A DNA stretch of 64,000 nucleotides from the NCBI RefSeq assembly GCF_020510585.1, contig NZ_CP075190.1:496001-560000 (forward strand), given 5' to 3'. The first letter of the stretch is position 1. Each line of letters starts with the position of its first letter. The DNA comes from Ferribacterium limneticum. GTDB taxonomy: Bacteria > Pseudomonadota > Gammaproteobacteria > Burkholderiales > Rhodocyclaceae. Below the pieces are notes generated by a model that saw only the letters and a list, made by a program, of their open reading frames with translations, searched no databases and was not told the origin of the DNA. This document shows, piece by piece, positions 55,611 through 64,000 of this stretch. Position numbers and translations under genes: made by a program.

Positions 55611-56625
55611 GGCTTGCCTCCTTTAGTCTCTGTTGCAGTTGCTGGCGAATCGGCGCCGCCTCCTCGCTGAGCAAATAGGCGAGGGTGCTGGCTGGCAGAT
55701 ACGCTTCCAATGGCGCCATCTCGTTGCGGGCGACCAGTTCGCGCACGCGGGAGGCGCTGATCACCCCGGCGCTGGTTTCGAGGCGCGGTATTTCCGTCAC
55801 TGCGATGCCGTGCTGCGGCAGCAGGCGTTGCATTGCCTCGTTGTAGCTGCGGGTCAGGGCGCAATGCGGTTCGCTGCCGACGAAGCGCCGGCTGATGCCG
55901 AAGTAGGGGGCGATCCGCGTGCCGAAAAGCCTCAGGTCGAGTTCCATCTGGATCCTCGCCACCGGATCGTCCTGCTTGAGGAAATAGGTTGGGAAAGTGG
56001 CGGCGCTGATCTGGTAATGGGCGGTGTCGAGGACGACGGCATTGGCGATGTCGCGCACCCCGTCGACGACCAGCTGCCAGCGGACCGGGAAGGGAAAGGC
56101 CGAGCGGTCTTCGGCGACGACGAAGACGTAGAGGTGGTCCACCTGGCGTGCCGCAGTCTCGATCAGGTAGCGGTGACCCTGGGAAAACGGGTTGCAGTTG
56201 ACCACCACCGCGCCGTTGACGCCGGCGCGGCGCAAGGGACTGTGCGCGGCCAGCCAGTGCTTGAGCCCGTTGCCGAATTCGAGCAGTACCGCCTGGCCCT
56301 GGTCGGCGAGCAGGGTGAAGTTCAGGGACTCGAAGGAGCTGGCAAAGCCCGGTTTGGTGAACACGAAAAGGGCATCGAATCCGGCCTCGATGCCACGCGA
56401 AACCAGGGCCGTAACGATCTCGCCGAGCAGGGAGCCGCCGCGGTGGGCGGGGTCGATGGCGAGCATCTTGAGAACACGTCCCGCCCGGGCGCCGACGGCA
56501 ACCAGGCTGCCCTGTTCGTGTACGCCGACCAGGTCGTCGAAACCCGGCTCGAAGGTCAGGCCGTTGCCTTCGATGAGTCGCCGGGCGGCGGCAACATCGG
56601 TGGGGGCGAACAGGTCAGCGATCAT
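55600..56625 (-). CDS. citC: [Citrate (pro-3S)-lyase] ligase
   Basis: The 341-aa product has an N-terminal GNAT-like region (RVLKMLAIDPAHRGGSLLGE) and a nucleotidyltransferase domain (VVVNCNPFSQGHRYLIETAA with a QGHR variant of HxGH, SAGVISASRVRELV). It acetylates the CitD prosthetic group with ATP and acetate, activating citrate lyase. First gene of the cit operon (minus), 24 bp after the small Pro/Ala ORF. Confidence 0.95.
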   Translation of the reverse strand: MIADLFAPTDVAAARRLIEGNGLTFEPGFDDLVGVHEQGSLVAVGARAGRVLKMLAIDPAHRGGSLLGEIVTALVSRGIEAGFDALFVFTKPGFASSFESLNFTLLADQGQAVLLEFGNGLKHWLAAHSPLRRAGVNGAVVVNCNPFSQGHRYLIETAARQVDHLYVFVVAEDRSAFPFPVRWQLVVDGVRDIANAVVLDTAHYQISAATFPTYFLKQDDPVARIQMELDLRLFGTRIAPYFGISRRFVGSEPHCALTRSYNEAMQRLLPQHGIAVTEIPRLETSAGVISASRVRELVARNEMAPLEAYLPASTLAYLLSEEAAPIRQQLQQRLKEASHEN

Positions 56626-56649
56626 GTGGGATTCCCGGGGGGCGGCGGG

Positions 56650-56820
56650 TCAGTTGTAGCCAAGCACGGCGACGACGGCCAGCTCGGGTTCGGCGTTGGC
56701 GCGAGGTGGGTTGGCGGCGGCTGGCTGGCCGCTATCAACGCCAGGCGGAGAGTTCGCTGCGGCCTGCTGGCCGGGATTGGCGGCGGGTGGGCGGGAGCTT
56801 GGTAGAGGGGCGATGTTCAT
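56650..56820 (-). CDS. Small Pro/Ala-rich ORF coupled to AbrB-type gene
   Basis: A 56-codon ORF with AGGAGA 7 bp before its ATG, overlapping the AbrB-type stop as ATGA. The peptide is Pro/Ala-rich (PPAANPGQQAAANSPPGVDS) and ends AEPELAVVAVLGYN. Good ribosome site and coupling argue for translation; low complexity argues against a folded domain. Unknown function. Confidence 0.5.
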   Translation of the reverse strand: MNIAPLPSSRPPAANPGQQAAANSPPGVDSGQPAAANPPRANAEPELAVVAVLGYN

Positions 56821-57902
56821 GCTTGGTCTCCTGAATGATGTGGATTCGATCTGGCTTGCCAGGCGAGGAAATGGCGACATAGCGGCGGGGCGCAGACGGT
56901 CAGCAGCACCACCCGCAGCACGTGGGTGGCAGTGACCAGCGGCACGCTGAGGTGCATGACCTTGGCGGTGACGCTCATTTCCGCCATGCCGCCGGGCGAG
57001 GCGGCGAGCGCCAGCGAAGGCAGCGGCAGGGCGACGAAGCGGGCGAGCAGCCAGACGAACAGGCCGCTGAGCAGCAGGGCCAGGCCGGTGGCCAGCGTCG
57101 ACACGCCGAGAAAGCGCGGGGCGGCGCGGAAGAAGGATGGCGAGAAGCGGCTGCCCAGCGCGACGCCGAGCAGCAACTGGCCGCCATTGACGAGTTCGGG
57201 CGGTAGCCCGGAGAGCGGGATGGCCAAGGCGGTCAGGCCGCCGACGCAGGCCAGCGGCCCGAGCACCCAGGCGTTGGCGATGCGCAGGGTGCCAAACAGG
57301 GCGACGCCGGCCAGCGAGCAGGCGAACAGGATGGGCAGATGCAGCCAGTCCACCGCCGTGCTGAGAGGGCAGAAAGTTTCGTCGCCGCCATGGCTCCAAT
57401 GGACCAGCACGAAGGGTACGCTGCTGACCACCAGCATGACCCGCAGCGCATGGGCGGCGGCGACCCGGTCCACGGCGCCACCCTGGCGCTCGGCGAGGAC
57501 GACCATTTCCGAAGCGCCGCCGGGCAGCGCAGCGAAAAAGGCGGTGGCTGGCGAGACGTCAGTCCACCGACGGAGCATCAAGGCGCCGAGCAGGCCGACG
57601 GCGACGGCGCTGGCCGCCATGAGGACGATGGCCGGGCCGTGGCGGCCCAGTTGGCCGAGTACTTCGGGCGTGAAATAGAGGCCGAGCGCTGTGCCGATCG
57701 CGCACTGACCGACTTGCCGGCCGCCCGGCGGGCCTTCGAGGCGCGCCCCGGCCATGCGCAGCAGGGCGATGGTGAACAGCGGGCCGATCATCCACGGCAG
57801 CGGCACGTGCAGTTGCTGAGCCAGGCTGCCAGCCAGCGTGGCGAGCAGCAGGGCGGGCAGGATGCGCAGCATGAGGCGGTGCAGTGGGGAGGAAGTCGGC
57901 AT
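56817..57902 (-). CDS. AbrB-family (PF05145) membrane protein, putative transporter
   Basis: ATG at 57902 gives 361 aa with about ten helices and two AbrB halves: PWMIGPLFTIALLRMAGARL, FFAALPGGASEMVVLAERQG and LALAASPGGMAEMSVTAKVM. Pfam calls this 'transition state regulator AbrB / ammonia monooxygenase', but it is a duplicated transporter-like membrane protein. The start codon lies at the edge of a dispersed-repeat copy. Its place in the citrate cluster makes a carboxylate transport role possible. Confidence 0.82.
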   Translation of the reverse strand: MPTSSPLHRLMLRILPALLLATLAGSLAQQLHVPLPWMIGPLFTIALLRMAGARLEGPPGGRQVGQCAIGTALGLYFTPEVLGQLGRHGPAIVLMAASAVAVGLLGALMLRRWTDVSPATAFFAALPGGASEMVVLAERQGGAVDRVAAAHALRVMLVVSSVPFVLVHWSHGGDETFCPLSTAVDWLHLPILFACSLAGVALFGTLRIANAWVLGPLACVGGLTALAIPLSGLPPELVNGGQLLLGVALGSRFSPSFFRAAPRFLGVSTLATGLALLLSGLFVWLLARFVALPLPSLALAASPGGMAEMSVTAKVMHLSVPLVTATHVLRVVLLTVCAPPLCRHFLAWQARSNPHHSGDQA

Positions 57903-57941
57903 TCTTACGGTCAACCGGGAAAAAGGCCCAAAATTGAAATA
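57900..57941 (-). repeat. Dispersed 42-bp repeat at the AbrB-type start codon
   Basis: Minus orientation: CATTCTTACGGTCAACCGGG then AAAAAGGCCCAAAATTGAAA. Where the consensus ends in AATC, this copy has AATG, which is the predicted start codon. Confidence 0.92.
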
Positions 57942-58003
57942 GGGCGCCCGGCCCAGAGGGGGGCTGGAACGGACGCCAAGGTGCAGTAGTTTTTCAGCCG
58001 GCC

Positions 58004-59071
58004 TCAGAAGACCCAGACGGCGTCCGGCGGGAAGGCCAGCCAGCGTTTGCCCGGTGCTTCCTGGCACTTGCCCCAGGCGCGCAGCAGGTCGCTGCCGGCA
58101 TGGAAGACGTATTCGAAGCGGTCGCCGAGGAACATCGAGGTGGCGAGATCGATTTCCGTCCGGTGTTCGCCCGGTCCGTCGGCCAGTTGCATCTGCTCGA
58201 CGCGGATGACCGCCTTGGCTTCCTGGCCGATCGCGGCATTGGTGCGGCGCAGGCCCCACACCGAAATGCCGTTGTCGAGGTCGATGCGGGCGCTGCCGCC
58301 GCGAATGTCGCCGATACGGCCTTTCATGATGTTGTTGCTGCCCATGAAGTCGGCGACAAAATAGGTCTGCGGCTGGCTGTACATTTCCTGCGGGGCGCCC
58401 TGCTGCTCGATGACGCCGCCGTTCAACAGCAGGATGCGGTCGGACATGGCCATCGCTTCTGACTGGTCGTGGGTGACGACCAGCGCCGATAGCTGCATCT
58501 CGACGATCAGGTTGCGCAGCCAGGCGCGGGCTTCCTCGCGCATCTTGGCGTCGAGGTTGGAGAGCGGCTCGTCGAGCAGGATGACCGGCGGGTTGTAGAC
58601 CAGTGCCCGGGCGATCGACACGCGCTGCTGCTGGCCACCCGACAACTGGTGAGGGTAGCGTTCAGCGAGGTGGTCGAGGCCGAGGTTCTTGAGTGCCGTG
58701 TGCACGCGCTGGGTGATCTCGTTGTCGGCCACCTTGCGCAGCTTGAGCGGATAGGCGACGTTGTCGAACACCGTCTTGTGCGGCCACAGGGCGTAGGACT
58801 GGAAGACCAGGCCAAGCTCGCGTTTTTCAGCCGGGATATCGATCCCGGCAGCGGCATCGTAAATGGCCCGGCCGGCGATGGCGACGCTGCCGTGGTGCGG
58901 CTGTTCGAGGCCGGCGACGGCCCGCAGCAGGGTGGTCTTGCCGCTGCCCGAAGGGCCGAGCAGGGAAACCACTTCGCCGCGCCGCAAGTGCATCGAGACG
59001 CCCTTGAGGATGGGATTGCTGCCGTAGGACAGGGCGAGGTTGTCGACGGTCAGGATGGTATTTTCAGTCAT
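58004..59071 (-). CDS. ABC transporter ATP-binding protein (PotA/FbpC-like)
   Basis: The 355-aa product has Walker A LLGPSGSGKTTLLRA, signature QLSGGQQQRVSIARALV, Walker B VILLDEPLSNLD and a C-terminal TOBE-like regulatory domain. It matches importers for ferric iron, polyamines or 2-aminoethylphosphonate. It overlaps the permease gene by 8 bp. In this context it may energise citrate or ferric-citrate uptake. Confidence 0.93.
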   Translation of the reverse strand: MTENTILTVDNLALSYGSNPILKGVSMHLRRGEVVSLLGPSGSGKTTLLRAVAGLEQPHHGSVAIAGRAIYDAAAGIDIPAEKRELGLVFQSYALWPHKTVFDNVAYPLKLRKVADNEITQRVHTALKNLGLDHLAERYPHQLSGGQQQRVSIARALVYNPPVILLDEPLSNLDAKMREEARAWLRNLIVEMQLSALVVTHDQSEAMAMSDRILLLNGGVIEQQGAPQEMYSQPQTYFVADFMGSNNIMKGRIGDIRGGSARIDLDNGISVWGLRRTNAAIGQEAKAVIRVEQMQLADGPGEHRTEIDLATSMFLGDRFEYVFHAGSDLLRAWGKCQEAPGKRWLAFPPDAVWVF

Positions 59072-60734
59072 GAAGTTTTACTCCGAAACGCAGCGCCAAG
59101 GCGAGGCCGACGCCGACCAGCAGCATGTTGATCAGGGACAGGGCGGCAACCACATCGACGGCGCCGGAAGCCCACAGGGAAACGATTTGTGCGCCGATCA
59201 CCTCGGTGCCGGGGGAGAGCAGATAGACGCCGGTCGAGTATTCGCGCTCGAAGATCATGAAGATCAGCAGCCAGGAACCGAGCAGGCCGTTGCGAATGAG
59301 CGGCACGGTGATGTCGCGCGACACCCGGGAGCGCGAGGCGCCGACCAGCCGGCCGGCTTCTTCGAGTTCCGGGCCGACCTGCATCAGGGCGCTCTGGATC
59401 AGCCGCATGCCGTAGGCCAGCCAGACCACCGAGTAGGCGAACCACACCGAAAACAGCGTCGACCGCAGCGGTGCCAGGAAAGGCACGAAGAGGAAGACCC
59501 AGAACACCGCCAGACCGGCCATCAGACCCGGCACGGCGCGTGGGGTCAGGATGACGTAATCGACGAAGCGTGACAGGCCGTCCGGCTGGCGGTGGGTGGC
59601 CAGGCCGATCAGCAGGTAGCCGCCGACGGCGATGGCGCCGCCGATGGTGCCGATCAGGATGGAATTGACGATCGAGCGGATCATCGTCGATTCCTCGAAG
59701 ACGGCGTGGAAGTGGTCGAGCGTCAGTACTTCGAGGATATTGACCCCGGTGCCCCAACTGCTGACCACCGAGCGCAGCGCCACGCCGGAAATCGGCACGA
59801 AGACGGTGAGGAACAGCCAGGCGACGATCAGGCCGAGGGCCAGCCACTTCCATGGGCCGAGGGCGAGCGGACGCTGGCGGGCCGACTTGCCCTTCATCGA
59901 GACGAAGCGCTGGGCGTTATTGAGCAGGGCGCGCTGCAGGAGGACGAGCGGAAAGGTGACGGCGATGATGCACGTCGCCACCGCAGCCATCAGGTGGTAG
60001 GACGGCGTACCGAGCTTGTTGGTCAGCTTGTAGAGGTAGGTGGTGAGCACCAGGTGGCCTTCCGGATCGCCGAGGATCAGCGGTAGGCCGAAGATCTCGA
60101 AGCCGAGGAAGAAGACCAGCACGCCGACGTAAAGCAGGGCCGGCGAGACCATCGGGATCGACACGTCGCGGGCGACGCGGAAGGGGCTGGCGCCGGACAG
60201 GCGGGCCGCTTCCTCGACATCGGAGCCGAGATTGCGCAGGGCCGACGAGGAGTAGAGATACACATGAGGTACATGCGTCAGGCCGGCGATGACGGCGATC
60301 GAGGCGAGCGAGTAGATGTTCCACGGCACACCGCCGAAGATGTCCTGGAACCAGACCGAGAAGAAGCCGACCGGGCCGAGCGAGACGACATAGCCGAAGC
60401 CGAGGACGACCGGCGAGACGAAGATCGGGATGAGGATCGGCGTCTCCAGCCACTTGCGCCCCGGCAGGTCGGTGCGGACCATGATGAAGGCCAGGATGGC
60501 ACCAAGCGGAATGGCGATGACGGTCATGCCGACGGCGATGAACAGCGTGTTCTTGGTCGCCGACCAGAAGTCCGGATCGTCGAAAATGAAGGCGAAGGAT
60601 TCCAGGCTGAGCGTCGCGGTCTTCATGAAGAAGGGGCCGGACAGCACGCTCTGGTAGATCACCAGGCCGAGCGGAAAGAAGACGGAAAGGGCGAGCAGGG
60701 TCACCACTACCCGTCTGGGCAATGTTTGTAACAT
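59064..60734 (-). CDS. ABC transporter permease (fused, FbpB-like)
   Basis: ATG at 60734 has AAGGTGA upstream and gives 556 aa with about 12 helices and two EAA loops (EEAARLSGASPFRVARDVSI and EEAGRLVGASRSRVSRDITV), the duplicated Fbp/Sfu permease type. It forms the channel for the adjacent ATPase. A GTG at 60743 is possible. Confidence 0.93.
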   Translation of the reverse strand: MLQTLPRRVVVTLLALSVFFPLGLVIYQSVLSGPFFMKTATLSLESFAFIFDDPDFWSATKNTLFIAVGMTVIAIPLGAILAFIMVRTDLPGRKWLETPILIPIFVSPVVLGFGYVVSLGPVGFFSVWFQDIFGGVPWNIYSLASIAVIAGLTHVPHVYLYSSSALRNLGSDVEEAARLSGASPFRVARDVSIPMVSPALLYVGVLVFFLGFEIFGLPLILGDPEGHLVLTTYLYKLTNKLGTPSYHLMAAVATCIIAVTFPLVLLQRALLNNAQRFVSMKGKSARQRPLALGPWKWLALGLIVAWLFLTVFVPISGVALRSVVSSWGTGVNILEVLTLDHFHAVFEESTMIRSIVNSILIGTIGGAIAVGGYLLIGLATHRQPDGLSRFVDYVILTPRAVPGLMAGLAVFWVFLFVPFLAPLRSTLFSVWFAYSVVWLAYGMRLIQSALMQVGPELEEAGRLVGASRSRVSRDITVPLIRNGLLGSWLLIFMIFEREYSTGVYLLSPGTEVIGAQIVSLWASGAVDVVAALSLINMLLVGVGLALALRFGVKLHD

Positions 60735-60778
60735 GAGGGTCACCTTGGATTTGAGGTGGATCGGGCCCTCAGCGCCGG

Positions 60779-60796
60779 CCTGCGCAAGGGCGCAGG
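60779..60796. other. Intercistronic hairpin between binding protein and permease genes
   Basis: Perfect CCTGCGC/GCGCAGG stem with AAGG loop, 30 bp after the binding-protein stop. Such hairpins protect the upstream mRNA and raise binding-protein levels relative to the permease. Confidence 0.6.
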
Positions 60797-60824
60797 TCCG
60801 GGCCGGGGCGGCGGTGGGGCGCCT

Positions 60825-61919
60825 TTATTTCGCCTTGACGGCGCCGTTCCACTGCTTGAGGAAATCGAGGCGCTTGGCCTGATCCAGGTAGGTCAGCAGG
60901 CCAGTGCCGATAGGCACCGGGCGCAGCGCGTCGCCGAGCTGCTTTTTCAGACCGCTGGCCGTGGTTTCGCCTTCGACGTCGGGGCGAATGGCGTAGAGAT
61001 CAGCCTTGTTGGCGATGATTTCCTGACCCTTCTTGGACAGCACGAAATCGAGCCAGAGCTTGGCGGCGTTCGGGTTCTTCGCATTCTTGGCGATGAACAT
61101 CACCCGGCTGATGACCAGCGTGTAGTCCTTGGGCAGCACGATGCCGATCGACGGATCCTTCTTGGCGCGGGTCAGCGCGTAGGCCGCGTTGAGGTTGTAG
61201 CCGATCAGGTTCTCGCCCGAGGCGATGCGTTCCATCATCGTCCCGGTCGACGCCTGGACCCGCACCTGGACGCCGCCAAAGGCCTTGAGCAGGTCGGCAT
61301 AGCCCGCACCGTTAACCTGCTTGTCCTGGCTGACCAGCATGAAGCCGACACCGGATTTTTCCGGGTCGTAGGTGGTGACCTTGCCCTTGTACTTGTCAGC
61401 CTGCGTCGTCAGCAACTTGATGAAATCGGCGTGGCTCTGGGGCACGTCGGCGGCCGGCACCAGGCGCTTGTTGTAGACGATGCCGATCGGTTCGTAGGTG
61501 GTGCCGAAGGCTTCGTTCTTCCAGTTGGCCCACTCCGGCAACTTGGCGGTTTCAACCGACTTGTGCGGCTGGGCGTAGCCGTCGTTGACCAGCTTGACCT
61601 GGAGGTCCATGGCCGACGACCAGGTGACGTCGGCCGAACTGCCGGCAGCCGATTCCGAAATGAAGCGGTTGTACAGCTCGGTCGTGCTCATGTTGCTGTA
61701 CTCGATCTGGATGGCCGGGTACATGGTGCGGAATTCGCGGATCAGATGGTTGGTCTGTTCGTTGTCGGTCACCCCGTAGATGGAGAGCTTGCCTTCCTTC
61801 TGGGCGGCGGCGATGAGGTCGGGGGCCGATTGGGCGAGCAACGGGGTGCTGGTACCGAGGGCCGCGGCAATAAGGCCGGCGGTCAGGCAGCGCTGGAAGT
61901 TGCGACGAGTCAGTTTCAT
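60825..61919 (-). CDS. ABC transporter solute-binding protein (family 1, FbpA-like)
   Basis: The 364-aa product has a signal peptide with a twin-Arg-like start (TRRNFQRCLTAG) and a type 1 binding fold: AAAQKEGKLSIYGVTDNEQT, SADVTWSSAMDLQVKLVNDG, and ATYEPIG-like TYEPIGIVYNKRLV. The paired Tyr ligands of ferric-binding FbpA are not obvious, so an organic anion is possible. First gene of the ABC operon; citrate or ferric citrate is the inferred ligand from context. Confidence 0.9.
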   Translation of the reverse strand: MKLTRRNFQRCLTAGLIAAALGTSTPLLAQSAPDLIAAAQKEGKLSIYGVTDNEQTNHLIREFRTMYPAIQIEYSNMSTTELYNRFISESAAGSSADVTWSSAMDLQVKLVNDGYAQPHKSVETAKLPEWANWKNEAFGTTYEPIGIVYNKRLVPAADVPQSHADFIKLLTTQADKYKGKVTTYDPEKSGVGFMLVSQDKQVNGAGYADLLKAFGGVQVRVQASTGTMMERIASGENLIGYNLNAAYALTRAKKDPSIGIVLPKDYTLVISRVMFIAKNAKNPNAAKLWLDFVLSKKGQEIIANKADLYAIRPDVEGETTASGLKKQLGDALRPVPIGTGLLTYLDQAKRLDFLKQWNGAVKAK

Positions 61920-62026
61920 GATGTCTCCTGTCTTTTGATTTTGTCACTGTCGGTTGCCTTTTGGCCAACCGCATGTGACTTGATGCTACCGGGCCAGCCT
62001 TTCAAACTGCTTTCGGGGCGGGCCCG

Positions 62027-62068
62027 GTTTTCGTTTTTTTCCGTTTTTTCCGGTTGACCGTCAGAAAC
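62027..62068 (+). repeat. Dispersed 42-bp repeat overlapping the porin stop codon
   Basis: GTTTTCGTTTTTTTCCG then TTTTTTCCGGTTGACCGTCA and GAAAC. The porin stop codon (62061-62063) is inside the 3' end of the copy, where the consensus GTGGGAATC reads GTCAGAAAC. Confidence 0.88.
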
Positions 62069-63440
62069 GATAGCGGGCGCCGAGCATCAGGGATTTCGGC
62101 GTGTAATTGACCGGCAGGCCCGAGTCCTTGTCGAAGCCCTGGCAGGTGCCGCCGGCGCACAGCGAGTTCTGGCCGCCGTTCTTGTTGGAAACCTGGGCGT
62201 AGTAGGCGTAGAGGTCGGTCTGCTTGTCGAGCGCGAATTCGTAGCCGACGCCGAGGTGATCGGAGTCGCGATTGGTGCTCATGCGGTCGTCGAGATGACC
62301 ATAAACACCGCGCACGGTATGGCGGTCGGCGAACGGCACGGCCATGCCCAGCCACCAGACGTTGCGGTCGAGGCTCTTGTAGGTGGCAGCGCCCTCCTGG
62401 GTGTCTTCGCCGTGCAGGAAGTGGGCGTACAACTTGGCGAACTTCAGGTCGTAAGTGGCGGCAAGGTTGTAGGAGGTGCGATTGATGTTTTCGCTCGCCG
62501 GTGCGCTGACCGTGCCCGTGCGCTGGAAGGACAGGTAGCCGGCGCCGACGAAGAGCGGACCCTTGGCGTAGCTCAGGCTGGCGCTGACGCCCTTGCCTTC
62601 GTTTTCCGGGCCGGTGGCGGTATTGCCCGGCGTGCCGCCGGTGATCCCGACATCAGCCTCGCTGTTGTTTTCCATGCCGGCCGAGTAGGCGATCTTGCCC
62701 TGGAAGCCGCCCAGCGTCGGCGAAGCATAGAAGACGGCATTGTCGAAACGGCTCGCTGCAGCGCTCGACCACAGGCGGAAGGCCGTGGCGCCGCCGATGG
62801 TGAAGGGGTCGGAGGGGCTGGCCAGTGAGTAGATAGGGGCGTAGTCGCGACCGAAGCGGATGTCGCCGAATTTCTTGCTGTTCAGGCCGATGAAGGTATT
62901 GCGCGAGAAGATGGCAACACCGGTGGTGTTCGGCGCAGCGGACGAGGCGGTGCCGGCCCCCGGGTTGCTGACGTTGCTCGAATGGCCGGTGTTCTGGCCG
63001 TTGTCGTAGGAAACGCCGGCTTCGAGCTGGAAGTAGGCCGAGAGATCGTCGCCGAAGTCGCGCAGGCCCTTGAAGCCGAGCCGGCTGGCCGAGCCGAGGC
63101 CGCTCTGGATGCGGGCCTTGGTGCCATGGCCGTAATCGCCGACTTCGACGCCGGCATCGGCGATGCCGTAGATGGTCAGGCCCTCGGGCATGCTCAGGCC
63201 CTTGCTCTTTTTCGCGGCTGGCGCTTCGGCGACGGCCTTGCTGGCCTGTTCCGCCTTCTTGGTGGCGACAGCAGCGGTGGCGGCGGTGGCCTGGAGCAGT
63301 TCCTCGAGTTTTTCGAGGCGGGCCTTCTGGGCCTGGATCTCGGCCTGCAGCTCGTCCATCGTTGCGGCCTGGGCCGGGGCGGCCAGGGCCAGACTGCCGA
63401 AGCAGGCCAGGATGGCGAGGTTGATCGGGTGTTTCTGCAT
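62061..63440 (-). CDS. Gram-negative general porin
   Basis: ATG at 63440 has a perfect GGAGGAGAC ribosome site and gives 459 aa. A signal peptide and coiled-coil (MDELQAEIQAQKARLEKLEE) precede the barrel; barrel starts GLTIYGIADAGVEVGDYG and ends GARYRF with the C-terminal Phe needed for BAM insertion. The N-terminal coiled coil suggests trimer or cell-wall contact. It probably admits citrate for the adjacent importer. Confidence 0.93.
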   Translation of the reverse strand: MQKHPINLAILACFGSLALAAPAQAATMDELQAEIQAQKARLEKLEELLQATAATAAVATKKAEQASKAVAEAPAAKKSKGLSMPEGLTIYGIADAGVEVGDYGHGTKARIQSGLGSASRLGFKGLRDFGDDLSAYFQLEAGVSYDNGQNTGHSSNVSNPGAGTASSAAPNTTGVAIFSRNTFIGLNSKKFGDIRFGRDYAPIYSLASPSDPFTIGGATAFRLWSSAAASRFDNAVFYASPTLGGFQGKIAYSAGMENNSEADVGITGGTPGNTATGPENEGKGVSASLSYAKGPLFVGAGYLSFQRTGTVSAPASENINRTSYNLAATYDLKFAKLYAHFLHGEDTQEGAATYKSLDRNVWWLGMAVPFADRHTVRGVYGHLDDRMSTNRDSDHLGVGYEFALDKQTDLYAYYAQVSNKNGGQNSLCAGGTCQGFDKDSGLPVNYTPKSLMLGARYRF

Positions 63441-63620
63441 TTTGTCTCCTCCTTGGAATTTCATTTCACGGATGGTTGCCCGGTGGGTGCGATACCGGGT
63501 TGGAGGCCATTAGAAACAAACAGGCTTTCGATTTGCTTTCGCTGTCCTGTCGGGGAACAATCACGGGCAATGAGTCCGGCCGGCGGGATGGCCCCGCCCC
63601 GAGCCGACCGAGGAGACAAC

Positions 63621-64000
63621 ATGAGAATTCTGCTGGTGGAGGACCACCCGGAGCTTTGCGAGTGGGTGGCGAAGGCCCTGACTCAGGCGGGCAATGTGGT
63701 CGATACGACCGATCGCGGCGACCATGCCGAACATTTTCTGCTGACCGGCGAATACGACGCCGTACTGCTCGACCTGTCGCTGCCCGGCAAGGACGGGCTG
63801 GACGTGCTGCGCAACCTGCGGGCTCGCGGTTCGCGCGTGCCAGTCCTGATCTTCACGGCGCGCGGCACGGTCGATGACCGGATCAAGGGCCTCGACCTCG
63901 GGGCCGACGATTACCTGCCCAAGCCTTTCGTGCTGGCCGAACTGGAGGCCAGGCTCAAAGCCCTGCTGCGCCGTTCGGCCGGGCAGAATCCGGAGGTCAG
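63621..64000 (+). CDS. TctD-like OmpR-family response regulator, partial
   Basis: ATG at 63621 with GAGGAGACAAC upstream. The visible 126 residues are a receiver domain: MRILLVEDHPELCEWVAKAL with acidic pair, phospho-Asp in AVLLDLSLPGKDGLDVL and Lys in DDYLPKPFVLAELEARL; the DNA-binding part runs off the right edge. Very similar to TctD, the regulator of tricarboxylate transport, which suits control of the divergent porin, ABC and cit genes. Confidence 0.88.
   Translation, partial: MRILLVEDHPELCEWVAKALTQAGNVVDTTDRGDHAEHFLLTGEYDAVLLDLSLPGKDGLDVLRNLRARGSRVPVLIFTARGTVDDRIKGLDLGADDYLPKPFVLAELEARLKALLRRSAGQNPEV

Overview
The window looks like ordinary chromosome of a high-GC betaproteobacterium, most likely a Rhodocyclales member (Dechloromonas/Azonexus-like). 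This rests on gene content and local order: rpsU-yqeY-dnaG-rpoD-tRNA, uvrA divergent from an MFS gene and ssb, rsmI divergent from yraN-gmhA/diaA-BON, a second long IF-1, and a fused TRAP permease with a TatT partner. I see no rRNA, phage, insertion sequence or CRISPR array.

Layout. 1-1701: membrane 'site-specific recombinase' cut by the left edge. 1.9-5.6 kb: OmpA-like protein, type Vd patatin autotransporter, ComEA-like HhH protein. 5.6-11.6 kb: two-gene AddB/AddA-like helicase-nuclease. 11.7-14.4 kb: periplasmic binding protein, diguanylate cyclase, START-like exported protein. 14.4-20.6 kb: dgkA and uvrA (minus), an Mrr-like nuclease, MFS transporter and ssb. 20.6-28.4 kb: HDOD protein, kup, HEXXH protein, hldE C-terminal-type enzyme, TatT-TRAP system. 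28.4-33.8 kb: BON lipoprotein, gmhA/diaA, HIRAN protein, yraN, rsmI, pyrC, lipoprotein, DUF3025, infA. 33.8-39.2 kb: transglutaminase, leuA, Lrp regulator, ankyrin protein, RNase P RNA, NTF2-like protein. 39.5-43.3 kb: methyltransferase, lipoprotein/ECF sigma/anti-sigma operon, arfB, small wHTH protein, tRNA. 43.3-49.8 kb: rpoD, dnaG, yqeY, rpsU, tsaD, mgtC. 49.8-51 kb: Cys-rich small protein, cupin, tpx and a 30-codon ORF. 51-64 kb: a citrate module (citC-citD-PPC protein-citE-citF-citX-citG, an AbrB-type membrane protein, an ABC importer, a porin and a TctD-like response regulator).

The most unusual signal is a dispersed 42-bp repeat with core TTTTCCGGTTGACCGTGG. I found 13 recognisable copies in both orientations. 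Five are intergenic or at gene borders. Eight lie inside coding regions (patatin, AddB-like, AddA-like, TRAP permease, yraN, pyrC, anti-sigma factor, Cys-rich small protein). The consensus is open in four of its six reading frames, all four occur in proteins here, and 42 bp equals 14 codons, so it behaves like a protein-tolerated miniature element similar in concept to Rickettsia palindromic elements. I do not recall a description of it.

Other points: inverted copies of the repeat bracket the Mrr-like gene; a poly-C tract and an ECF-type promoter precede the sigma-factor operon; an exported HIRAN protein overlaps yraN; a PPC/DUF296 gene sits inside the citrate lyase operon; three small ORFs have good ribosome-binding sites. 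All calls come from reading the sequence; no database search was possible.
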